A stretch of 64,000 bases of DNA from Balneolales bacterium ANBcel1 (GCA_029688905.1 JARULB010000005.1:310001-374000); one strand, 5' to 3'; positions 38,210-47,679 are shown, counted from the stretch's first letter. Program-made: numbers and translations. The notes: generated from the letters alone by a model not told the origin.

Positions 38210-39256
38210 TCAGTCCATAAAAAGAGCACGCATCTCGCGCATCCACTCTTCGGTGAGTGTTTTGATCGGATGGCGTTTTCGCTTCAGGAACAGATCCTGC
38301 AGACTTTTCAGTTTCTCACCCGACTCGGCCAGCCGCTCCACTTCCACCCACACATTCCACTCACGGGTGAATGTCCATTCCGGGTCATCGATGGAGCTGT
38401 TCGGAAGGCGATAATGGAAGGTAGGCCGGGGGCGGATCAGCTCATCCCCGAGTTTCTCCCGAACGCGCTCCTCGTCGTGCCATGCGAACAGGGGCAGCAG
38501 GTCGAGCGGACGATTTCGTGTGGGATTGTCTTTCAGATAATCATCGATCAACGTTTCAAGATCGGGATTGTAGCCGGAGTCGAGTACCTTCTCGACATAC
38601 TTGTCGGGAAACGGGTCAATGAACGGCGTGATTTCCCTCATCACATCGATTTCATGAGAAAGGCGGAGCCACTCGTACAACAGCAGGAACGCCTGGAAAT
38701 ATCGCCGAATGACCGCCGGGTCGCCTGATGGAGTTTCAGGATTCAGATGCAGGCCGAAGGCGTTGAAGGGAGAGGCGGATGTCCCTTTTCCGCGCATCCG
38801 GTAAATGGCTTTGCGCAGCTCTTCCAGATCCGCAATTTTGTCGAACGGCACCGGTGGAAACGAAACCTCGTAGGGAACAAACGGCTCTGCGGTGGTGGCC
38901 AGCAGCTTTTCGACCCGTTTCTGCCAGCGCGCATCGATCTTCACTCCGATCTCATCGCCAAGTTTCCCGAAATAGTCGGTTTTTGCCATTTTCTGGAGCA
39001 GAACCCAGTCCAGTTCCACGGTAAAATCGCCAAGCCGGGTATCCCTGACCTTGATTTTGTACTCACTTTCCGCATCTGCGGTTCCCCCGTAGCACATGCG
39101 CACCAGAGAAACGATCCGGTCGATGGACAGTCCGGAAAATTCGATTTCGAGGCCCATCTTGCGTGGCTCGCCCTCCATGTTCTCCATAAGGGGCGGAAAC
39201 TGCACGCTCTCCGTCCCTCGTTTTTTCCTGATTACGCCGGATATATTTTTGCTCAT
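38210..39256 (-). CDS. Putative amidoligase (Amidoligase_2-like)
   Basis: 348-residue enzyme of the glutamine-synthetase-like amidoligase family. The N-terminal motif MGLEIEFSGL (residues 34-43) matches the G-x-E-I/L-E metal-binding strand. Later landmarks are FTVELDWVLL, FNAFGLHLNPETPSGDP with the family His/Asn/Pro pattern, and RPTFHYRLPNSSID. The usual length is ~300-350. Members are predicted to form an amide between a carboxyl and an amine on peptides or small molecules with ATP. It is the first gene of a four-gene operon with C26 hydrolase and two bPH2 proteins, and stands divergent from lpdA. The true substrate is unknown; a cell-wall or gamma-glutamyl compound is the natural guess. 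Confidence 0.85.
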   Translation of the reverse strand: MSKNISGVIRKKRGTESVQFPPLMENMEGEPRKMGLEIEFSGLSIDRIVSLVRMCYGGTADAESEYKIKVRDTRLGDFTVELDWVLLQKMAKTDYFGKLGDEIGVKIDARWQKRVEKLLATTAEPFVPYEVSFPPVPFDKIADLEELRKAIYRMRGKGTSASPFNAFGLHLNPETPSGDPAVIRRYFQAFLLLYEWLRLSHEIDVMREITPFIDPFPDKYVEKVLDSGYNPDLETLIDDYLKDNPTRNRPLDLLPLFAWHDEERVREKLGDELIRPRPTFHYRLPNSSIDDPEWTFTREWNVWVEVERLAESGEKLKSLQDLFLKRKRHPIKTLTEEWMREMRALFMD

Positions 39257-39486
39257 ATGGTGTTATAGAAGGGTTAACTGGTTAATTCCGTTTATTAAAA
39301 AGAAGGAATACGGCGTGGTGCGCACCTTTATCTGATGATTTACAGCCCGGTGCGGTTTCCTCATATAACAGAACGCAATACGTCTCTGAGAAAATCCATC
39401 ATTATCCGTAAATTGGCTGTGAAATTTTCCGGCGTCCTACTGCGGCGTGAAGTAACCAATATCAATAGTAATCCGATTAAACTATT

Positions 39487-40908
39487 ATGGCAAAAGAATT
39501 TGATGTGTGTGTGATCGGCTCGGGACCGGGTGGTTACGTATCGGCAATCCGTGCGAGTCAACTTGGTTTAAAGACAGCAATTGTGGAGAAGCGCGATCTC
39601 GGGGGGGTCTGCCTGAATATCGGATGTATTCCCACCAAAGCATTGCTTAAATCCGCCCAGGTAGCCGAATATCTGGAGCACGCTTCCGATTATGGATTCG
39701 AGGCGGGCAGTGTAAAGACCGATTTCCCGAAGATCATCAAAAGGAGCCGACAGGCCGCCGACAAGATGAGCAAGGGGGTTCAGTTTCTGATGAAGACCAA
39801 CAAGATCGAGGTCATCAAGGGAAAAGGGGTCTTTGATTCGGCGAAGGAGCTCAAAATATTGGACGACAAAGAGAAAGAGACCGATCGCATCAAGGCGAAA
39901 CATTTCATTGTAGCGACCGGCGCTCGTCCGCGGGAGCTGCCTAACCTGAAGTTCGACGGCAAAACCGTCATTGATTCGGAAGGGGCGATGAAGCTCGAGA
40001 AGCAGCCCAAAAAAATGGTCATTGTCGGTGCCGGTGCCATCGGCATTGAGTTCGCCTATTTCTATCATGCCATCGGAACGGAAGTGACGGTCGTTGAGAT
40101 GCAGAAGAACATTCTGCCGGTGGAAGATGAGGAGATCAGCAAGGAGCTGGCGAAGATTTACAAGAAAAAGGGGATGAACATCCTGACCGAGAGCACGGTC
40201 GAGGACGTCAGCAAAAAAGGCCAGAAAGTGGTGGTGACGATCAAGACCAAAAAAGGTGAAGAGAAGATCGAAACCGATGTTGTGCTGTCGGCCGTCGGCG
40301 TGGTGGGTAACGTCGAAGGCCTCGGACTGGAGGATATCGGCGTGAAGGTTGAAAAAGGCGCGATCCTGGTCGATCGCAAAACCTATCAGACCGATGTTGA
40401 GGGTATTTACGCCATTGGGGATGTGGCCGGTCCACCCTGGCTGGCACACAAGGCCTCCCACGAGGCGCTGCGCTGCGTGGAGCGGATCGCCGGCGAAGAC
40501 CCCCAGCCGATCAACTACGAAAATATTCCAGGCTGTACCTACTGTCAGCCGCAAGTCGCTTCGGTCGGCCTCACCGAAGAGAAGGCCAAAGAGAAGGGGC
40601 ACAAGATCAAAGTGGGCAAATTCCCCTTCCAGGCGAACGGCAAGGCGGTCGGCGCCGGGCAGACCGACGGTTTCGTGAAGGTGATCTTCGATGAAAAGTA
40701 CGGCGAATGGCTTGGCTGCCACATGATCGGTGCCGATGTGACCGACATGATCAGCGAGGCGGTTGTGGCGCGTGACCTGGAGACCACCGGTCACGAAATC
40801 ATCCAGGCGGTTCATCCGCATCCAACCCTCTCCGAAACCGTTATGGAGGCGGTAGCGGAAGCGTATGGCGAAGGGGTCCATCTCGGCACCCCTCCCGGCA
40901 AGAAATAG
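39487..40908 (+). CDS. lpdA: Dihydrolipoyl dehydrogenase (E3)
   Basis: 473-residue flavoprotein that re-oxidises dihydrolipoamide in 2-oxoacid dehydrogenase and glycine-cleavage complexes. FAD-binding GSGPGGYVSAIRASQLG (12-28), redox disulfide GGVCLNIGCIPTKALL, NAD-binding VIVGAGAIGIEFAYFY, second FAD contact GIYAIGDVAGPPWLAHKA, and the C-terminal active-site dyad HPHPTLSE. Full length. It stands alone with no E1/E2 genes nearby; a strong terminator follows at 40948-40977. Confidence 0.97.
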   Translation: MAKEFDVCVIGSGPGGYVSAIRASQLGLKTAIVEKRDLGGVCLNIGCIPTKALLKSAQVAEYLEHASDYGFEAGSVKTDFPKIIKRSRQAADKMSKGVQFLMKTNKIEVIKGKGVFDSAKELKILDDKEKETDRIKAKHFIVATGARPRELPNLKFDGKTVIDSEGAMKLEKQPKKMVIVGAGAIGIEFAYFYHAIGTEVTVVEMQKNILPVEDEEISKELAKIYKKKGMNILTESTVEDVSKKGQKVVVTIKTKKGEEKIETDVVLSAVGVVGNVEGLGLEDIGVKVEKGAILVDRKTYQTDVEGIYAIGDVAGPPWLAHKASHEALRCVERIAGEDPQPINYENIPGCTYCQPQVASVGLTEEKAKEKGHKIKVGKFPFQANGKAVGAGQTDGFVKVIFDEKYGEWLGCHMIGADVTDMISEAVVARDLETTGHEIIQAVHPHPTLSETVMEAVAEAYGEGVHLGTPPGKK

Positions 40909-40947
40909 ACCTGCCCGCAAACTCTTACAGATTCTTGCAACCTTTTC

Positions 40948-40977
40948 AGAGAGGCCGGCTCACGTTCCGGCCTCTCT
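40948..40977 (+). terminator. lpdA terminator hairpin
   Basis: Perfect 11-bp stem AGAGAGGCCGG (40948-40958) and CCGGCCTCTCT (40967-40977) with an 8-nt loop, 40 bp after the lpdA stop. The following tract is only weakly T-rich. Confidence 0.75.
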
Positions 40978-41168
40978 GGCTGTTTATGCTATTCTCCGAT
41001 CACCCTGTTCACTATCGGCGGCACGAGGTGGTTCCGCATATCCCAACACCTCAGGCCACACAATAGCCGGCATCCCGATAATTCCGCATCTGGCTTTTCA
41101 TACGTTTTTTCTGCATTATTTGGACAAACGTACATTCAACACTTGTTTATTCAAACCCCTCTTCAGCC

Positions 41169-43043
41169 ATGATGTCCTTTGCCAATTCTCCCAAAACCGG
41201 CCATTCGGAAAAAAGCATCCCACAACGTATAACACATGCTTTTTTTACTCTGGTGTTTCTGTTATTGTTATCATCCCAGGCAGTTAGCCAGGCGGTGGAC
41301 ACCGTCGTCAATGTGAACGGGGGGTTCCAGGATGCCACCCCCGGTGTGATTACCAGCTCTGATGAAGTCACAAACTGGAGCTTCCTGGGCATGGATTACG
41401 TTGATTTTGAGATAATTGAAGACAGCCTTAACGAAGATAATAACTTCCTGAAGGTGACTTTTGCCGATAACGACGGATCCCTTGATCCTTGGGGATCCCA
41501 GGCTATTCATGAGAATATCAGTCTGCTGGAGGGCAAACGTTACAGAATTTCGTTGAAGATCCGGACGGAGGCCGTAGCGACCACATACATACAGCTCCAT
41601 CCACAGGGCCTGGGTGCCAGCGAAGCGTTATGGGCTCAGCCGGTAGAACCGGGCGAATGGCAGGTATTGGAGATTGCCGGATTCGAGCCTGATGCCGACG
41701 GGCAAATGGTGGCGGCCATACATTTTACGCATCCGAACAACCCCGAGAACGTCACCTTCTACATTGACTGGCTGGAAGTCCGGGAAATTGATCCGATGCT
41801 TCCTCCCCCATCGAATACTCCCCTGGCCGAGGGCCACGACAAATTCCTTGGCTCGACATCAACGCACCTCAACTACTGGGAGTATTACTGGAATCAGATG
41901 ACCCCCGGGAATGCCGGAAAATGGGGAAGTGTGGAACGCGAACAGGGGGTCCGTGACTGGTCGACACTGGACAGAAAATTCAATTTTTCCAGGGAGCATG
42001 GTGTGCCGTTCCGCTTCCATGTCCTTCTCTGGGGCTCGCAGCAACCGGAATGGGTCGAGGATCTGTCCGATGAAGAACAACTGGAAGCCATTGAAGACTG
42101 GTTCCGCGCTGTCGCAGAGCGCTACCCCGATGCCGAGTATGTTGAAGTACTCAACGAGCAGCTCCCCGGCCACGGTGGACTTCCCTACCGTGAAGCTCTT
42201 GGCGGTGCCGGAGAAACCGGGTGGGACTGGATCATCAATGCGTTCCAAATGGCAAGGGATATCTTCCCGGAAGAGACGAGGCTGATGATTAACGATTACG
42301 GGATACTTGGCAATACAACAAATACCACCCGCTATCTGGAAATTATCGGGTTGCTCCAGGAACGGAACCTGATCGACGGGATCGGCGTGCAAGGACACCA
42401 TTTCACTGTCCAGGGCAGCCCAAATAATCCACGACCGACTGTAGCCAACTTGCAACGAAGCCTGGACAGACTGGGCGAAACGGGTCTCCCCATACAAGTT
42501 ACCGAACTGGACATCGGCGGAAATCCGATGCTGGAAGATCTGACCGAAGAAGAGTCCGATCAAAAACAACTGGAAGAATATCAGCGAATTTTTCCGGTTC
42601 TCTGGGAGCATCCATCCGTAGAGGGTATCACGACATGGGGCTTCCGGCCGCCAGGATGGAGACCTCAACATGAAATGTGGCTGGTTCGGGAAGACGGCTC
42701 GGAACGTCCTGCAATGGAATGGCTGCGTCAATACCTGGCGGGGGAGTGGACCGACTCCGAGATAAACCGGGAATCACCGCAAGCGTTTCACTTGTCACAA
42801 AACTATCCGAATCCGTTCAACCCCGCGACAACCATCCGGTACGAGTTGCCGGAGAGTGCCCATGTGACACTTGAAGTATTCGACATGCTGGGGCGCCGGG
42901 TAGCTACACTGGTAAATGAACCGAGGGCTTCGGGTCAGCATCAGGCCACATTTGACGCCACAAATTTGAGCAGTGGAATGTACCTGTATCGCCTGCAGGC
43001 CGGGGATGTTATCCGAACCAAAAAGATGATGCTGGTAAAATAG
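41169..43043 (+). CDS. GH10 endo-beta-1,4-xylanase with type IX sorting domain
   Basis: 624-residue secreted xylanase that cleaves the xylan backbone. Signal peptide (HAFFTLVFLLLLSSQAVSQA), a beta-sandwich carbohydrate-binding-like domain (~45-205), a GH10 TIM barrel (~215-535) with acid/base Glu330 in EVLNEQ and nucleophile Glu446 in QVTELDI, then a C-terminal sorting domain (~545-624: NYPNPFNPATTIRYELPE, DMLGRRVATLV, SGMYLYRLQAG) directing surface export by the Por/T9SS route. The canonical DVVNE is EVLNE here. First of a hemicellulose set with GH43 (opposite strand), a glycosidase-like protein and GH2. A strong terminator follows. Confidence 0.96.
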   Translation: MMSFANSPKTGHSEKSIPQRITHAFFTLVFLLLLSSQAVSQAVDTVVNVNGGFQDATPGVITSSDEVTNWSFLGMDYVDFEIIEDSLNEDNNFLKVTFADNDGSLDPWGSQAIHENISLLEGKRYRISLKIRTEAVATTYIQLHPQGLGASEALWAQPVEPGEWQVLEIAGFEPDADGQMVAAIHFTHPNNPENVTFYIDWLEVREIDPMLPPPSNTPLAEGHDKFLGSTSTHLNYWEYYWNQMTPGNAGKWGSVEREQGVRDWSTLDRKFNFSREHGVPFRFHVLLWGSQQPEWVEDLSDEEQLEAIEDWFRAVAERYPDAEYVEVLNEQLPGHGGLPYREALGGAGETGWDWIINAFQMARDIFPEETRLMINDYGILGNTTNTTRYLEIIGLLQERNLIDGIGVQGHHFTVQGSPNNPRPTVANLQRSLDRLGETGLPIQVTELDIGGNPMLEDLTEEESDQKQLEEYQRIFPVLWEHPSVEGITTWGFRPPGWRPQHEMWLVREDGSERPAMEWLRQYLAGEWTDSEINRESPQAFHLSQNYPNPFNPATTIRYELPESAHVTLEVFDMLGRRVATLVNEPRASGQHQATFDATNLSSGMYLYRLQAGDVIRTKKMMLVK

Positions 43044-43046
43044 TGC

Positions 43047-43095
43047 CATATGACCACTTGAGGATAATTCCTCCAGTGGCCATATGTTTTTTTTT
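43047..43095 (+). terminator. Strong intrinsic terminator after the xylanase gene
   Basis: Long hairpin with CATATG (43047-43052) pairing with CATATG (43081-43086) and inner CCACT/AGTGG and GAGGA/CCTC arms, followed by nine T (43087-43095). It begins 3 bp after the GH10 stop, between convergent genes. Confidence 0.9.
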
Positions 43096-43150
43096 GAACC
43101 CTGTGATGCGAACGATCAGCGCTGCGATCCGCACCATACATCCCCCTGTT

Positions 43151-44719
43151 TTACATTTCGGAAATAGTCTCTTCTATGTGGAAAAATTGAAAATCGACAT
43201 AGCCTCCCGCTGTTTGCGTGGCGTAGTTGAACAGGCTGAACCGGTATCCCATGAAGTGGGGCAGGGTGTATGTCATATCAAGCCGCGAACCTATGCGTGT
43301 CCACTCTTTTCCGTCGAGGCTATAGTAGAAATAGGCGATATCGGTCATATTTCTGAAGTCGCATTCGGCCTTAAGATAAATGACATCCTGTTCGAGCGGG
43401 ATGCTTTCGATCTCTTCGCGCTCATCGCCTTCCGCATGAACCATGACAACCGACTTCTCTCCATCTTCGTATTTCACGCCCACTTTGCCATGCCGGTATT
43501 GCAGGAGCGCCAGTCCGGCGAAATCGCCCTCCTTCATGCTGGATACATCGACGGCCGTTATGCCGGAGCTCACAGGTCCGATGGTCCGCTGGGTAAGAGT
43601 GTTTTGAGTCTGCACGAATCGGGCATCCAGACGGCCGTTTGTCAGGCGCAAATACCCTTCCCGCCTGTTAATCGACCAGTAATCATCCACGGGGTTATGG
43701 TTCCATTGCCAGACCAGTGACAGGTCCGGTTCACCGGGGCGTCGTTTGAAATCATCGGAAGCGACGATACCGGGAATCAGGCTTTCATTTGCAGGAAGGT
43801 CGAGTTCGTCCGGCACTTTGCCGTCGATGCCCAGAACCGGCCATCCATCCTCCCAGGTGACCGGAACCAGGTAGGGAATTCGGCCTACGGATCCGTAATC
43901 ACGGAACAGAAACGCGAACCAGTCGCCATCCGGGGTATCGATCAGTCCGCCCTGGGCAATCCCCCGGTCCTCCAGCGCGAGCCGGCTTTCGTAGGGGCCT
44001 TCGATATTATCTGCCCGGTGGATGATGACGGTTCGGATCCCGTCGGTCGGCCAGGTGATGTTAAATAAGTAGTAATAGTCATCCACCTTGAAAATCTGTG
44101 ACCCTTCTGCCTGAAGCATGATATCATCGCCCGCCGGTTCGCTGGCGTTTTCAATAATCACTCTTTCTGTACCTTCCTTTACACCGGATAAATCCTCTTT
44201 CAACTCGACCATCATGATATCACCGACACCCCAAATCAGGTAGATGGTACCGTCATCATCGAAATAGAGGGTGTGGTCATGGTAGCTGGGCGAGAACGAG
44301 AACTCCTTCCAGGGGCCTCCCTCAATATTTTCGGTAGAGTATATGTAGGTTTTATTCGTTCTTCCCGAAAACGTCCCCACATAGTAGCGTCCGTTGTGGT
44401 ACCTCAGGCTGCTGGCCCAGGACCCTCCGCCGTAGGAATCCTCACCGTTTTCAAGATTGAGGGCATCAACATCTTCGAGGATATCGTAGGCATAGCTGAC
44501 CAGCTCCCAGTTAACCAGATCCGTGGATTTCATTATCGGCACTCCCGGACTCATATGCATGGTCGTGCTGCTCATGTAGTAGGTGTCCCCGATCCGGATT
44601 ATGGACATGTCGGGTACATCCGCAAAAATAACCGGATTCTGTGCTCTGTTTTGAGCAGCCGCATCGGTGCTCCACATGGCAGCGACGAAAACGGCTAACA
44701 GTAAGAGTTGTTTTTTCAT
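43151..44719 (-). CDS. GH43 beta-xylosidase/alpha-arabinofuranosidase
   Basis: 522-residue secreted enzyme; the start at 44719 gives signal peptide MKKQLLLLAVFVAAMWSTDA. The five-bladed propeller (~25-320) carries the GH43 triad: base Asp37 in FADVPDMSII, pKa-modulating Asp in SYHDHTLYFDDDG and acid Glu in MLQAEGSQIFK. A C-terminal concanavalin-like sandwich (~330-522; VASDDFKRRPGEPDLSLVWQ) is the usual xylosidase partner domain. It would release xylose or arabinose from products of the GH10 enzyme. It converges on the xylanase gene across the strong terminator. Subfamily and sugar cannot be fixed by eye. Confidence 0.93.
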   Translation of the reverse strand: MKKQLLLLAVFVAAMWSTDAAAQNRAQNPVIFADVPDMSIIRIGDTYYMSSTTMHMSPGVPIMKSTDLVNWELVSYAYDILEDVDALNLENGEDSYGGGSWASSLRYHNGRYYVGTFSGRTNKTYIYSTENIEGGPWKEFSFSPSYHDHTLYFDDDGTIYLIWGVGDIMMVELKEDLSGVKEGTERVIIENASEPAGDDIMLQAEGSQIFKVDDYYYLFNITWPTDGIRTVIIHRADNIEGPYESRLALEDRGIAQGGLIDTPDGDWFAFLFRDYGSVGRIPYLVPVTWEDGWPVLGIDGKVPDELDLPANESLIPGIVASDDFKRRPGEPDLSLVWQWNHNPVDDYWSINRREGYLRLTNGRLDARFVQTQNTLTQRTIGPVSSGITAVDVSSMKEGDFAGLALLQYRHGKVGVKYEDGEKSVVMVHAEGDEREEIESIPLEQDVIYLKAECDFRNMTDIAYFYYSLDGKEWTRIGSRLDMTYTLPHFMGYRFSLFNYATQTAGGYVDFQFFHIEETISEM

Positions 44720-45386
44720 AATAATAGTAGTCTGTTGACAGAGGGCTGGCAAGGAGGGCCCTCAAGCTGTTTGAGTTTTCAGATTAACCACTTTTAGAGC
44801 AATGCTTTAGCACAGTATGATCTTCGCCCGCCTCATCATAAGTGTATAAACTACATTTAAAAAATAGCATATTGGCGGTTAATTCGAAATTATTCAATTC
44901 TTCCGCTCCGACAAAAACTCGCTGGTGTTGTAACACTGTCGGTTGCGTATGCCGGACACGTGCAAACCATGTGGTGATGCAATTAATTATTGCCGTCGCG
45001 CCACGTTTTCATTTTGATCCACATGATGGATGAATACGGCATGGCTTTTTTCGGATGACCTGATCGGCGATTTCATCGAAACTCCTGGTTTTACACCGGG
45101 TTTGAACCTGGCCATTCACAATTGATGCAGGTGATCGCACGAATTGTCACCCCTTATCTGCCTGGAGGGGGAAATGACAAAGAAGGGGAAATGGGATGGA
45201 GAGGGAAACGGGTAGAGAGGGTGGAAATGGGGACGGAGGGGGAAGCGGGTAAAGAGGGAGGAAATGAGTAATGAGTGGGGGTAGGCAGAGGGAAAGCGGC
45301 CAAGGGGAGGGGTATAGGAATCCGGGTTTTTTATTACCTTATTTCCAGGGTTCCGAAATCAGTTTTTCCAATCAACTACCATAGTT
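44720..45386. other. Intergenic region with polypurine tract, no gene seen
   Basis: 667-bp divergent gap between GH43 and the 736-residue glycosidase-like gene. No convincing coding frame. The right part holds a G/A-rich tract (45163-45320, listed separately). Promoters for both flanking genes must lie here. Confidence 0.7.
45163..45320 (+). repeat. G/A-rich low-complexity tract
   Basis: About 155 bp on the + strand composed mainly of loosely repeated GGGAAATG, GAGAGGG and GGGGA units with very few C. No fixed period. It ends about 65 bp before the start of the glycosidase-like gene. Possible triplex- or quadruplex-forming DNA, or simple slippage sequence. Confidence 0.8.
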
Positions 45387-47597
45387 ATGCTAATTCAATC
45401 GAAAAACGGTACAAGCGTTACCACTGCACGGTTCGCTTTCACCTTTTTTATCCTTTTGATTATTTCCACTTCGGTCTACGCCCAGTCGCGGCACGTTTAT
45501 CTGCTGTATGACACATCCAGTCCCCAGGCAGCCTATGCTTCGGAACGGCTGGAAGCGGCGCTCACGCAAGTGGGGTATACCGTGACCGATGACCGGTCCG
45601 AATATGACTATTTGCTGAGCATCGGGATCAACAGGGTCAGGCTGGAGCCCGAAGCGTTTGCCGTGATCCCGGAGAATCACATCATCACCATTAACGGGGG
45701 TGACGGGGCAGGCATGATTTACGGCAGTCTTGCGGTGGCCGACGCGCTGCTGGACGGCACCGCGCTTGGCGAAATCGGCGCCATGAATGAGAAACCTCAT
45801 TTTCCGTTCCGCGCTGTCAAACATAATCTGCCCTGGGATACGTACCGCCCGAGTTATGCGCTCGACCAGCACTTCGAAACCGCCCGCAAGCCGGAGTATT
45901 GGGAGGCGTTTCTGGACATGATGGCGGATAATCGCCTGAACGTGCTGACACTGTGGATGATGCACCCGTTCACGTACATGATCATGCCTGAAAACTTCCC
46001 GGAAGCGAGTCCGTTCACCGAAGAAGAGCTTGCCGAATGGCAGGAGCTATTCCACGGTATTTTCCGGATGGCCGATGAGCGCGGCATTGACACCTACATC
46101 GTCAACTGGAGCATTTTTGTCAGTGAGGAGTTTTCAAAAGCGCACAATGTGGCGCACGACAATTTTTATCCGTACTACTATGTGACCGGCGACACCACCG
46201 AAATCGTTCGCCGCTACACGAGGGAAAGTGTCACGCAGGTGCTCAACGAATATCCCAAACTTGACGGTTTCGGGATTTCGCACGGGGAAGGCATGGCAGG
46301 CATGACGCCCCGTCAGCGACAGGACTGGATGAACGAAACCATGATCGAAGGGATGCTGCTGGCCGACCGGCCGTCAAAACTGATCCACCGTGTCCCGTTC
46401 TCGGCGGATACCCTCTCCGACGGCTCAACCGATCCGTATGTCGAGGAGCTCACTCGGGAGGCCATGGAAGATCTCGAAGATCAGTTCGAAGGACCGATAT
46501 GGGTGGAGATGAAGTTCAACTGGTCCCATGCGCATTCCACCCCACACCTGGTAAAAGTGCACGGCGGTGAGCTCGGCGACACCTATTTCGTACCGGAGCC
46601 CGAAAACTACAAGGTCACCTGGATGGCTCGTAACGAAGATTTCTTCGCGTTGCGCTGGGGTGTTCCGGACTTTATTCGTGCCCATATCGCAAATAATGAC
46701 GCCTCTTACGTGGGGGGATATTTCATCGGTTCAGATACATACATCCCGGCACTCGACTATTTTACCAAAATCGACGACCCGGTGGATTGGGACTATGCCT
46801 TTCAGCGTCAGTGGCTTTTTTACCAGTTGTGGGGCCGGTTGCTCTATGACCCCGAAACTTCCGACGATGTGTTCCGAAACGCTTTTGTGCGGCGATACGG
46901 CGATGATGCCCGCGTGCTGCTCGACGCTTATGCCAAATCATCGGCCACCGCGCTCAGACTGGCCTCGGCATGGGATCTGCGGTGGGATTTCACCCTTTAC
47001 AGCGAAGGGTTCCTTTCGCTCTATGAAATAGAGGAAGACTACGAATCGTCTACCATGCAATATATCTCAGTGGACCGGCTGATCGAGCGGCCGCCTCTGG
47101 ACCCGAATTATGTCTCCGTTGCCGATTATGTCGCGGCGAAAGCGGAGGGCAAGACCTTTGACGACGACGCGGTCACCCCGCCCGTTCTCATTCAGAAACT
47201 TGAAGAAGATAACCATCGGGCGCTTGAAATGGTGGCGGATATCGACACCGACGGAAATGCTTCGTTGTTGTATGAAGTCTCCGATGTCAAAACCTGGGCC
47301 AATCTCGGGCTTCATTTTGCCGAAAAGCTGAAGGGCGCGATCGCGCTGCAAACATTCCGGACCCATGGCGACGAATCACAACGGCAAAAAGCGATCGAGC
47401 ATCTGGAAAATGCCCTCGGTTACTGGGACATTGTTGTCGATATAACCCGGCCGCTGTATAAAGACATGCATCTGGTCCATTATATGGGCGGCAGCTTTTT
47501 GCGTGATGATGAACGCCTCTTTCACTGGGAGCACATTCGCCCGGAAGTTGCGGAAGATGTGGAAATTGCTCGATCGGCACACCATGAAAGCGACTGA
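45387..47597 (+). CDS. Secreted glycoside-hydrolase-like protein, family not assigned
   Basis: 736-residue exported protein with a signal peptide (FAFTFFILLIISTSVYAQ). Residues ~33-135 resemble the small alpha/beta domain in front of GH20 and GH67 barrels (HVYLLYDTSSPQAAYASERL, ITINGGDGAGMIYGSLAVAD). A TIM-barrel-like core follows (FPFRAVKHNLPWDTYRPSYA, NRLNVLTLWMMHPF, DGFGISHGEGMAGM, WVEMKFNWSHAHSTP), then a helical C-terminal region. GH67 alpha-glucuronidase landmarks are absent and GH20 catalytic Asp-Glu is not evident; Glu in SHGEGMAG and in IWVEMKFN are candidates. Context between xylanase, GH43 and GH2 suggests a xylan side-chain enzyme, for example on glucuronic acid. It precedes GH2 by 82 bp. 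Confidence 0.8.
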   Translation: MLIQSKNGTSVTTARFAFTFFILLIISTSVYAQSRHVYLLYDTSSPQAAYASERLEAALTQVGYTVTDDRSEYDYLLSIGINRVRLEPEAFAVIPENHIITINGGDGAGMIYGSLAVADALLDGTALGEIGAMNEKPHFPFRAVKHNLPWDTYRPSYALDQHFETARKPEYWEAFLDMMADNRLNVLTLWMMHPFTYMIMPENFPEASPFTEEELAEWQELFHGIFRMADERGIDTYIVNWSIFVSEEFSKAHNVAHDNFYPYYYVTGDTTEIVRRYTRESVTQVLNEYPKLDGFGISHGEGMAGMTPRQRQDWMNETMIEGMLLADRPSKLIHRVPFSADTLSDGSTDPYVEELTREAMEDLEDQFEGPIWVEMKFNWSHAHSTPHLVKVHGGELGDTYFVPEPENYKVTWMARNEDFFALRWGVPDFIRAHIANNDASYVGGYFIGSDTYIPALDYFTKIDDPVDWDYAFQRQWLFYQLWGRLLYDPETSDDVFRNAFVRRYGDDARVLLDAYAKSSATALRLASAWDLRWDFTLYSEGFLSLYEIEEDYESSTMQYISVDRLIERPPLDPNYVSVADYVAAKAEGKTFDDDAVTPPVLIQKLEEDNHRALEMVADIDTDGNASLLYEVSDVKTWANLGLHFAEKLKGAIALQTFRTHGDESQRQKAIEHLENALGYWDIVVDITRPLYKDMHLVHYMGGSFLRDDERLFHWEHIRPEVAEDVEIARSAHHESD

Positions 47598-47679
47598 CCG
47601 GTCAACGCTGGTGATTTAGAACCGAACGCACCTCCTATGTGCATTAACCGCATTTTCTAACTTCTGAAGTAGCATTGAG

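Noticed and set aside
39274-39285. TTAAC-TG-GTTAA palindrome just upstream of the amidoligase start
   Set aside because: Only 12 bp and not extended on either side; no regulator nearby. Too short to call an operator.
39568-40920. 450-codon open frame antisense to lpdA
   Set aside because: It mirrors the codon pattern of the certain lpdA gene, has no ribosome binding site or recognisable protein, and would overlap it fully.
45387-47597. Assignment of the 736-residue protein to GH67 alpha-glucuronidase
   Set aside because: The GH67 active-site and N-terminal landmarks are not present; kept as unassigned glycosidase-like.
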